64,000 bases of DNA, taken from the NCBI GenBank assembly GCA_023055355.1, contig JALJCS010000036.1, positions 124,001 through 188,000 of the forward strand, read 5' to 3'. Below are positions 26,383 through 36,500 of this stretch, piece after piece (position 1 is the stretch's first letter; each line of letters begins with the position of its first letter). This DNA comes from Agelaius tricolor. Lineage: Eukaryota > Chordata > Aves > Passeriformes > Icteridae. A model generated the notes under the pieces. That model did no database searches, was not told the DNA's origin, and saw nothing but the letters and a program-made list of their open reading frames with translations. A program made the translations under genes and the position numbers.

Positions 26383-29300
26383 AGCTCTGCTCCTGTTTCA
26401 CCTGGTTTGCAACAGACACTAAACTTAATATTGCCAAAAATAAAAGCCAAAATTTACTAGCACAAATCTGACATCACTATTTCAGTAATTATCCTCCTCC
26501 TTCTTAGTCCCAGCTGATAAAGATAACCTCATCAGCACAAGGTCATCCATCCAGGAACACAGAGCAGATATTCTGTGGATCCATCCAGATTTCCTCTGTC
26601 AGCATTGCAGCAGAGCAGCTTTAAAAATGCATTCCCACGGAACCTGAGGCAGCCAGCAAAGACCAGCTCAAATCCTCCTGACCTTGCCTCCACCCCTGCT
26701 CAAACCCACTTAAGTCTCCCCTGCACTGGAATCCAAAGGCTGGCGGGTGTTAGCTGTACCTGCAAACCTGCTTCCTGTGGATCTTGGCACTGCAGCAAAC
26801 CAGCAAAAACTTTCAGGCAGCTCTGGAGAGGAGAGGGATGGATAACACACCAGCAGCAGCAGCACTTCTGTGCATCTGCAGGGGAGCTCTTGCCAGCACA
26901 GCAACAGCAGCGCCCAAAGCCCCTTTCCAGCAGGCGCGGTGAGAGCGGCCGAGCCCCCGAGCCACAGCAGCGAGCTCAGCTGGTGACAGACATCCCAGCC
27001 TTGATTTTGGGCAGGACAGGAGGGTAAGTCAAGAGAACACAACCTTCAAAGGCACGTGACCACAGCCAAAGTCCCTGAAAACTGGCACAGTGACATGCTT
27101 TGTTCAAAGCTCAAATCCTCCAAAGACAACAACCTTTGGCTTTATCCCCCATCCACAAACACCTCTGGAAGCTTCACCTCCATGAGCACAGCCTGAGACA
27201 CAGCTTGTGATCCCAACCTCAAGGCCACATCCAGTAATAATATCTTTTTTTGCTAAGTCACGCTCTGCAACACAGTGTTTACACAGTGAGAGGTCTGAGC
27301 GTGGCCCACCACTAAACACTGTGCAGACACCAAACAAGTCAGTGCCTCCCAAACTTTGATCCAAGTTTACAAACCAAGGCTTTCCTGTATGATTAGGGCC
27401 AAACTTTCCTTGATTACACCCTTAAAAGCCAAGGGAGAGAAAAGCACATTAAGAGAGGTTCATCCTTCCCACAGACAAGTGTGAGGTGATGAAGGAAGCC
27501 CATATGGGGGAGCCTACAGTTTAAATCAATGGTGGGGATTAATCTTGATGTATTTTAGACTGAGTCTGTGGCAACACAGCTGTAATTAAGGGGTTAACTT
27601 TTGGGGCTTGGTTAACTAAAGGAAAACCTTTAGGTACTGGCAGCCAAGGGATTCCTGCTTTTGGCAGCAGCTTTCTGGAGCTGACAGCGAGAAGGTTCAA
27701 ACCCCTAACAGCAGTAAACTTTACTGAAGTCCAATGATCTTTCCTAAAAGTGTTTCAAAAGGCACCAACTGCACAGAAGTGCCAGGCTTGCACAAATCGA
27801 CCTCATCAGTATGCACCTTGTTTTGCCCCATGACACTCAGCAGCTGCGGTTAATTAGTCCTTGATAATGAATTGCCCATCACGACTGCACGAAGCTGGTA
27901 GGTGAGCGATTCCTGGCTGTGCTTTGGAATCAGTATGCAAAAAGCACAAACACTAAAGAGTAAAGTTAACAATCTGTTTACCCCTTCCCTCACTCCTCCA
28001 AAGCTGCTACCAGCCAAAGGCTCAGGGAAAAGAAATAATAAATCTATTTCCACGGTTCAGCAGAGAGAAACCATTTGGACTGCTCTCAATTTTCATATCT
28101 TTGCCACCAGTGCTTTGTGTTATTTCTCTCAACTCATTCGAGTTGGGAGATGAAGCCTGCTCTTTTGGCTAATAGCATTTAAAGCCTCTCTCTGGAGATA
28201 ATTAGTCCTCCCTCCCCCATCCCATCCCCAGCAGAAAGGGCAGAGATTCACCAATAAACAAAGAAATTCAGGCAGTGACAAGCAGGGTATGGCTGAGACC
28301 AAAGCTGCCTCTCACCTCCCTATCTCAGCACAGCTGAGGATCAAAAACAAGTGACACCACAAGGAATAGGATGAACAACACAAGAATTTTCAGATTAAGG
28401 GCTTCGTCATTTTGAAATCAGGAAAACACCAACTCCTCATCTACAAGAAGCAAAATACCAACGTGTAATCACTAGATGTTCTGCCTGGTCACCTTCCAAG
28501 CCAGATAAACCGTCCTGAGTCATTCAAAATCAGCAGATAAGAGCAAGAATTGGGAAAGCTGCAGCCTTTTACCTCTGGTTCCAGGCCTGTCACCCAGCCA
28601 CTGGCAAATCACAACAACCTCCACACCTCAGCTCCTACAGTAAATCCTCTGGGCAGAGGAAAAATGAAGGGCAGTCAGCAATGGGAAAGCACCTCTGCTG
28701 AAGACTGACAAACTTCTGTTCAGCTGTATGCCAGCTCCTCCCACGGAATCGGCCCTCGGACTGAGGGGCACAGTTTGGAAGGAGTTAAACTCGGCCATGG
28801 GGATGAGCAGCCATGCTGGCTGCTGCATTCCGTGACCCCACTGTGCAGGGAAGAACTGGGAATAGTTATCACCACGGCACTGACATGTCAGCAACAGCGA
28901 CTAATTAACTGATAAAAATAGATCTCTGAAAGGGCTTTTTTCCCCTCCACACAAAGCCCAGGCCCAACACTGCCACAGTTGCACATACATTAGTTTTCCA
29001 CAGGCTCTAAACTTGCCAGCAAAAAATAAAAGCATTCTCACACTCAGAAAAACAAAGCCACCTGGCATTTGTAGGCAGAAAATCACTGCTAAAGAGAATT
29101 AGGGAACTGATTATGAATGACCTGGAGCATCTCCACTCCCACCCTAATGGATGCAGGAGCAAGATGATGTCTTTGCCCCCAATAGTCCTACCAGCTTCCC
29201 TGCAGCCCAGAGTTCCAGTTTTGCCTGGAAAATTACATGTTTTGAGGTAATCCAAATGATCCCAAGGATATTTGCAGCTTTCTTCACTCATGGTATCACT

Positions 29301-30977
29301 GAGACCAACCAGAACAACCCAGTTGTGTTTTAAGCCCCCCGCCACATACCCAGACACAGGTTTTGTACAGCTTGTAACTAAATATTCATCACCAGCTAAT
29401 AAACCTGCAGGAACCACAGCCTCAGCAGTTTTTAATACATAGAATGCTGCAACACATGCCAAACACAATGAAATTTGATCAAAATAGAAGCCATTTGTTT
29501 AAATACAAATTATTTGGCTCTCAAAACTGTTATCAAATTGAACTGGAAATGAAATTAACCAGTGACTGAATGAAGTAGAAGGCTGCACAATCACTGCTGC
29601 AGCAGCATGAAAACGAGGGTGCAATCACATCCCCCTTGCTTGTGGCACTGCCCCACGCTCCCAACAGGACTCCCACTCCATCTCCCAGAGGCTGAGGACG
29701 CTCTGTGCCTCAGACACAGCTCAGTCCTTGGTAATGCACAAAGAAAACGCTCCTTGCAAAAACACTCTGATACATTATCAGATAACAGAGAATCACCTGG
29801 GAAGGGACACACTTTGAAACCACCTTGACTTGGGACAGACCAGCGCAGTCATTCCCAGCACTGTCGGCAAGAACAGGTTTAATAAACCTGCTCTGAATGA
29901 GAAAGGGGTTTTGTTACCATCACTGGCCAGATAGCTTCAGCTGGTGTAACTGTGACAGTCCCTCACAATCGACATCATTTTGGCTCGGTTTTGCCCTTTC
30001 CTTCACAAAAAGGAATTTAAACCATGTAAGTTGCCGATTTTTGGTATTGTCTACTCTTAAAGGCAGTTTGGATTCATTTAAAAGGTCCGCCTGAAGAGCA
30101 CCAGGCACTCCTGAGGAAATCGCAGCAGGGAGAGGAATCCGGTTACACTCCCTTGCATCTCCTGCAGCACATCAAACTAACTCAGCTGAACATCTTTTAC
30201 CCACCAAGAGTAAGGGGAAACTTCATCAATCCCCCTCCCTGATCCTGCACCGGACTTGCTTTTCAAAAACAGGAGCATCACGAAACTTCAATGTTCGGTT
30301 TATTTCAGCCTCAGCTAAGCACCGTCTCACTTCATTTACTTTTTTTTGGAGCATTTCAGTGCCAGAGAAGGGCACCAAGCCCTCGCCTAACTCCACCTGG
30401 ACAAACACAACCCAATGCAAGGCACAGAGGTAAATAATTCATCTGCGTGCAAACAGAGGGAAAGAACAATTAAGCCAGAAAGCACAACGGGGACGTTTCA
30501 AATTTCAGTCAACATTAAGGCAGGAGAGATCAAACAAAGAAATACCAACGGGGCTGCCTCAGAGGGAACTTTGGGGAAGCTGGAAACTCTCACGGCAAGG
30601 CACGGGAGGGCAGCGGGAAGCCAACCCGGGTTTTACCGGAGTGCCAGCCCCAGCCGCTCCGGGTTCCCGAACTGCCCTTCGGAGCACAGCGGCGAACTCC
30701 GCTTCTCGCGTTCGGAGCCAGCGAGCGGCTGCGTTTGACCCGCGAGCCGATGCCCGGGAGCCGATGCCCGGACGCCCCCGACGCGGTGCCCGCACAGCCC
30801 CGGCCCTCCCGCGGCATCCCCGGGGCGCCCCCGCTTCCCCTCCGGGACCGCCCCCGTCCCGCAGCGCTGCCCCCGGGCAGGGGCAGGGAGCAGGGCCGGC
30901 CCGGGGCTCTCCAGGCCCGGGGCTCCCCCGCGGTTCCCCAGCCGTGCCGGCGCTCTCGGGCCCCCGCCCGCCCTCAC

Positions 30978-31051
30978 CTGCCGCCGCCGCTGCCGCCGCT
31001 ACCGGGACGCGCCGCCGGAAGCCACGCGTGGGGCATGCCGGGAGATGTAGT
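30978..31051 (-). promoter_or_regulatory. CpG-island promoter and non-coding first exon of leftward gene
   Basis: On the minus strand ACTACATCTCCCGGCATGCC (31,032-31,051) is a near-perfect ZNF143/Staf (SBS) site. It is followed by an ETS-type GCTTCCGGC at 31,014-31,022. A (GGC)n leader ends at 30,978 with a strong donor GTGAGGG. No ATG opens a long frame, so the exon appears to be 5' UTR. The surrounding 30.6-31.2 kb is very CpG-rich and shows no TATA box, as expected for a housekeeping-type promoter. By synteny the gene could be PHACTR4 or MED18. The exact start site cannot be read from sequence. Confidence 0.7.
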
Positions 31052-31057
31052 GCGGGC

Positions 31058-31180
31058 GGCGCGGACACGCCCTGGGCGGGGGGACACGCCCCCAGAACGG
31101 AGAACACGCCCCCCGGAACTGGGGACACGCCCCCGAACCGGGAGGACACGCCTCCCGGAACGCGGGGGACACGCCGGGAT
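31058..31180. repeat. GGACACGCC minisatellite beside the promoter
   Basis: Six copies of a degenerate unit of roughly 20-27 bases, each carrying ACACGCC, lie just upstream of the leftward promoter. CACGCCC resembles a KLF/Sp-family GC-box variant. GGGGACACGCCCCCC also occurs in the SESN2 promoter near 39,033. Regulatory meaning is inferred. Confidence 0.75.
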
Positions 31181-31545
31181 TTGGGGTCGGGGCCGTTTGG
31201 AGCGAGGCTTTGGGGTCAGGGGCATGATGAGGTGCTGGGAGAGGTTGGAGGGGGGCTCTGAGGCCAGGGAGTGACTGGTGATGGGGGTTTGGGGTGGGAG
31301 GATGAGCTTTTGGGGTCAGGGCGTGAGCAGGACTCTGGCGCTTTGGCACCGGCTCTGTGATTGTTCATTTCAGCCCATGCAGCGGATCCAGGTGTCTGCC
31401 TGCACCTGTCGGGAATGAGCCACCCACACTCAGGTGCTTCTCATCTCCAGCCCCACGTGAACCCTGCACAGCGAGGGCAGCTCAGCCCCAGGGATGCCGC
31501 CTTTGCAAAGCACTTCGGGCTCCATCAGTCGTAAAATGTTCCTTC

Positions 31546-31596
31546 AGCACTTATTACTATTATTATTATTATTATTATTACTACTACTACTATTAG
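31546..31596. repeat. Trinucleotide microsatellite (TTA/CTA)n
   Basis: A run of about sixteen TTA-type triplets becomes CTA triplets near the right end. It lies between the SESN2 3' end and the leftward promoter. It is probably length-polymorphic. Confidence 0.9.
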
Positions 31597-31798
31597 GTTC
31601 CTGTTGCTTTGATGTGTGTTAAACACCACTAACACATTATGTTTTTAAATTGAGGGCAATTGCAGTGAGAAAAAAAAAAAAAGCATTTACTGGGATCATA
31701 ACTATCAGCTACAGGTAGGGAGATTATTAACACACCTGCCCTGCAAGAGAACAGTGAAAGCTGTGGATAAATTATAGATATGTACACAAATTGCAGGC

Positions 31799-31828
31799 TT
31801 TATTTATGCACTGGATGAAGAATTTATT
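31799..31828 (-). terminator. SESN2: Distal polyadenylation signals for SESN2
   Basis: Two AATAAA hexamers occur on the minus strand, at 31,823-31,828 and 31,799-31,804. They are about 1.7 kb past the SESN2 stop. Use of these signals is inferred. A 3' UTR of this length is reasonable for sestrin 2. Confidence 0.45.
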
Positions 31829-31829
31829 G

Positions 31830-33561
31830 GTTTATAATTGTGACCAACTGAAAAAACAAAGGGGGTTGAAGTGATGCAATGAGCCAGGGTAGGGGCTGAA
31901 GGAGACCCAAGGGCTGGCTCAGCCCCCCAGGTCCCCCCCGTGCTCTCTGGTGCTATAGGGTGATACCCTGGAGCCCTGTCCCCTTGCCTCAGTTTCCCCA
32001 AAAAAGCTGCCCTCAAACCTCTTTCCCCCAAAACAGAGAATCGGCCCCAGCATCGCCAGCCTCCCTCCTGGTCCCTCTGCCCTCCCCGTGCTCAGAGGGG
32101 CAGCACGGCAGGTCCCCCTCCCTGCAGGGTCCCGAGCAGCCCCAGAGCCAGGCCTGGCTCCTCAGGCACACAGGGAAGGCTCACAAACCTTCCCTGCAGC
32201 GCTGGCCCCTCCCCAGGGATCTTATCAGCAGCTCCCAGGGGCTCCTGCCCACACCCTGATAAGAGCTGGGCTCCACATCGTGGGCTCGGGGTGTCCTGTT
32301 TGGCCCCCAGCCCCACTGCAGAGGGTCAGAGCATCCCGTGGCGCACACACAGTGGCGTGGGTGTCATGCCTCAATCCTGCCTTCCCAGGAAGGTGCTACA
32401 GCCAGGAAAGACTGGAAGCAGTCACCACAAGGAGAGTTTAGTAAAGTCAAACCCATCCCTCTCAGGCAAATGGGGAGGACTCAGACCTCCCACATCCTCC
32501 CTTGGACAGCTCGGGGATGCTCCTGGGTACTCCCAGAGCAGCAAGACCCTGCACTCCACACCTGCCATACAGGAACAGCCCCTGGGCTGACCAAGGGGAA
32601 AGTGAAACAGGAAAAAGAATTAAAAAATAATTATTTTATTTCTTCAAACAAGATCAATAGCAAAGTTACAGAGGCATTTCCATGCCTAGTCAGAAGTTAA
32701 TACATAAAAAAAAAAATAGAAATAACTTAACTGGAGCTATCATTCAACAGCCAAAGCAAGGGTGGCGATGCTGCTGGCCCTGGATCCGGCTCCCCAGCAG
32801 GCACCTCCATGTGCTGCTGAGGATGCTCTGGCAGATCTGGATGAAGCCATGGCCAGCCCATACCACCCTGCCACCTTCACAGCAGGAGAGGGGCTAAGGG
32901 AGCCTCATGCCCCAGCACAACTCCCCACCTCAGCCCCTGAAGCTGAGGCAGTGGAGATGTGCCAGTGGTTGGAAAACTGCAAAAAGGTGTAAAACACACT
33001 CAGGTATTCTTACCCTTTCCCTGCTCCTGCCCTGGCACTGAGGTTAAAGGCACTTCACGTCCCAAACTGCAGGGGATGAGGCAGAAAGGTGGGGAGGGGG
33101 TGCCTGGGCAGCACCCCCACCAGCAGCTATGTCTCCCAGCACAGCAGAACCCAAAAAGCAGGGGTGAAGCCCGTGACATCCTCTGGCCATCTCGGGCAGG
33201 GGGTCAGTCCTCTTCGGTGGCAGCCTTGGTGCAAGGACATGTCACAGGGGTGTGACACAAGCACTGCAGCCACAGACATCCCAGTCTGGCTTCGCTCAGG
33301 CCAGCCCCAAAAAGGCACAGAGCAGCAGAGCCCTTGCAGCTCTGTCAAGCCCAGGGCAACACTTTGGGGTCTTCCCAGCACCAACAGCTTCCTGGGGGCT
33401 CCCCTCTCCCAGGAGAAAGCGCAGGGAAGCTCCCACTTCCACAGCTCTAGGCCCGTGAAGCAGGGAGACAATACTCCAGTGGAATTTCAGGGCTCCAGCT
33501 GCCCCCTGGGCATTCCTGCACAGCCAGGACAGGAGCAGGAGCAGGAGCAGAGCAGCTCAGG
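31830..33561 (-). other. SESN2: SESN2 3' untranslated region
   Basis: This is non-coding DNA following the SESN2 stop at 33,562-33,564. No other conserved frame is present. Near the stop is a short (GGAGCA)n run at about 33,529-33,552. In mammals MED18 lies just beyond SESN2, but no MED18-like frame is seen here. The end point depends on which polyadenylation signal is used. Confidence 0.5.
32635..32640 (-). terminator. SESN2: Proximal polyadenylation signal for SESN2
   Basis: AATAAA on the minus strand, about 0.92 kb past the stop codon, in an AT-rich patch. It may give a shorter transcript than the distal pair near 31.8 kb. Confidence 0.5.
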
Positions 33562-36500
33562 TCAGGTCATGTAGCGGGTGACAGCCCTGAGGGCGTAGAG
33601 CAGAGCTGCCTGCATGCGTGCCTCCAGCAGGAGCAGGTTGATGTGCACCTACAGGAGAGGGGGGTCAGGCCCAGGGCCAGGCACAGGGTCAGCACCCCGA
33701 GCACCCTGCAGGGGGGAGGGACGGGGCAGCACCTTCTCGGAGTGCTTGAAGTGCCTCCAGAACTGTGCGTAGATCTGCTTGGTTGTCCTCTCTGGGTAGC
33801 AGGCCACTGTCTTGATGTAGACCTTTAGGTTGCGCTCCAGGAGCTGGTTCACCTCCCCATAGTCGTAGTCGTCATAGCTGGAGAGAGGAGGTGGTTATTG
33901 CAGACACAAGCCTTGTGCACTCATAGAATCCAGAATGGTTTGGGTGGCAAGGGACCTTACAGCCCATCCGGTCCCACTCCCTGCCATGGGCAGCAACACC
34001 TTCCACTGTCCCAGGGTGCTCCAAGCCCTGTCCAGCCTGGCCTTGGGCACTGCCAGGGATCAGGATTCCACCACCTCTGTGGGCAAAATCTGCCAGAGCC
34101 CCACCACCCTTACTGCAACTTTGTACTAAATTCTCCTTTCCCAGGGTTGTTCTGAACCTCAGCCAAGCCCACCACCAGCACCGCTTTGCCTTAGGGAAGC
34201 AGCAGTGCTCTAACCAAGACCAGGTCACTGGAGCTGCTCCTGGGCCCTTCCCAAGGAGGAGCAGGAAGCCCAGCCAGGTTAACCCAGGACCTGCTCCTGG
34301 CCCTTCCCAAGGGAGCAGGAAGCCCAGCCAGGTTAACCCAGGACCTGCTCCTGCCCTTCCCAAGGGAGCAGAAAGCCCAGCCAGGTTAACCCAGGACCTG
34401 CTCCTGCCCTTCCCAAGGGAGCAGAAAGCCCAGCCAGGTTAACCCAGGACCTGCTCCTGCCCTTCCCAAGGGAGCAGAAAGCCCAGCCCCTCTGGGGACG
34501 CACCGGATGCCGAAGACGCAGTGCACGTAGTTCCAGATGGCGCGGCGCAGCACGGAGGTGTCCACGCCGCAGTGCATGGCAATGGTGTTGTAGGTCAGGT
34601 TGTAAACCACCTGGAACTTCTCATCCAGGAGCTGCCCCACGTCTGGGTACAGGCGGTTGATCAGCGAGTAGCCGTGGTCCTCCCAGGTGTAATCCTGGTG
34701 GAGAAAGGACGCCAGGTTAGGGGTTTGGTGGGGAAAAGTGGGGTCCCTCTGCCCTGGTTTCAGGAAGGGTGGAGTTAATTTCTTCTCAGTCACTGTTCCA
34801 GCGCTGTGTTTTGGATTTGGAATGAGAAGGGTGTTGGTAACACACTGATGGTCTGGATTTTTTGCTAGATTTGGTTTATCCTGAGTCAAGGACTTTATTC
34901 CTCTTGTTTCAGGCACTGCCAGTTGGAGGGAGCACAGCCAGGACAGGGGACCTGAACTGCCCACAATCCTGGGAACAGCCCTGACATAAACAGGAGGCAT
35001 CCCCAGACCTGAGCCACTGGCAAGCACCCACCTGTGCACGGAAAGTGGGGGGGGCCTGCTCCCCCCTCCGTGTGAAGTCCTTGTATCCGAATTCAGGGTC
35101 CTCCAGGAAGCAGCGGATGTTGGACTGCAGGGAGGGATCCAAAATACCTACAAGGCACCAACGCAGTGGCCATGAGCCCAGATGGAGTCAGCGCTGCACT
35201 GGGGAGCTGATCCCGCTCTCCCTCAGGCAGATTCTGGCTCCTTTCCCCCTGCCCCTCGGGCTCCCCTGGCCCATGGGGACCTCCTGCCCTAGAGTTGCCC
35301 CCTGCACCTCCTCACTTGAGGAAGGGACCAGCAAACTCTCTGTCTTCTCCAGCTCGAAGCGTGTTGCCATCTCCTCCTGTGTGACTCCTTCCTCCTCCAG
35401 CTGGTTTTCCTGCAGCAGCTTCATCCTCGCCATCAGCACCTCCACCTCCTGCATGGCATCTGTGCCCTGGGGAAGCACAGGGCAGGGTCAGCCCTGCCCC
35501 TGGTCGACCAGAGGGGCTCCCAACCCCAGATCTGCTGGCACTTGGGGGAACCCCTGGGCATCTCCCTCTGGGTTGGTCCTGCCCAGATTCCAGCATCTCC
35601 CATGACCCATCCCCAGGCCCCCAAAGGGAGGGTGGGAAGTCCTGTGGAGGATGCGGGAAGTACTGCATGGCTCTAAAGCATCAGCTGTTCCCAATGAAGG
35701 CCACAGAGATTCTCCAAGAGCTGAGCCCCTCTAAGTCTGGAGACAAGACTGGGAGAGCTGGGGGTGTTCAGCCTGGAGAAGAGAGGGCTTCAGGGAGACC
35801 TTAGAGCCCCTTCCTGTGCCTCAAGGGGCTCCAGGAGAGCTGGAGAGGGGCTTGGAACAAGAGCCTGGGGCGACAGGACAAGGGGGAATGGCTTCCCACT
35901 GCCAGAAGGCAGGGATAGATGGGATATTGGGAAGGAATCCTTCCCTGTGATGGTGGGGAGGCCCTGGCAGAGTTTGCCCAGAGAAACTGTGGCTGCCCCA
36001 TCCCTAAAAGTGTTAAGGGCCAGACTGGACAGGGCTTGGAGCAGGCTGGGGCAGTGCAAGGTGTCCCTGCCCATGGCAGGGGGTGGAACAAAACAGGCTT
36101 TAGGGTCCCTCCAATCCAAGCCAATCTGTGATTCCCAGGGGCAGCCCCATAAAGCATCCCAGGGTACATTCACACCCTGCAAGGCAAAGCTCCTCTTACC
36201 CCAGAGCCCCCCATGCTGTCCCCAGAGGCAGGGCTGCTGTTGCTGTGGGGCGAGGGGGCCCCGCAGCTGCTCCCCACGTCCTGCTCCCCCTCGGGTCTGA
36301 TGCCGCAGCCGAAGACAAAGGATGCCAGCGAGTGGTAGTGGGTGAGCAGCACCAGCGCCTGCACCAGCTCTGCCAGGGACCAGCTGTCCTGCCCCGGCCT
36401 CAGCAGAGCCTGTGACACACAGCAGGGGTTGGAGGGACCCCCCAGCCCTCAGGCACCACAGCCCAGTGCTGGGGCACGCCAAGGGCAGGGATACAGGAGT

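Larger units (their letters stand above)
13636..30977 (-). other. Presumed large first intron of the leftward gene
   Basis: This stretch lies between the first-exon donor at 30,977 and the exon candidate ending at 13,635. No conserved coding frame, RNA gene or large mobile element was recognised. It carries a few CR1 remnants and short A/T runs. Large first introns of this size are common in genes with a non-coding first exon. Intron status depends on the exon candidate being real. Confidence 0.45.

Noticed and set aside
27685..27720. tRNA-like GGTTCAAACCCC box
   Set aside because: Only the B-box-like string is present. No A box or cloverleaf stems could be fitted, and no tRNA gene was found anywhere in the window.
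30559..31261. Long open frames on both strands in the 31-kb CpG island (up to 206 aa)
   Set aside because: They are rich in Arg, Pro, Ala and Gly with no recognisable domain. They overlap each other on both strands and arise from stop-poor GC-rich DNA.
31051..33561. MED18 between SESN2 and the leftward promoter
   Set aside because: Expected from mammalian synteny, but no MED18-like frame exists on either strand of the window.
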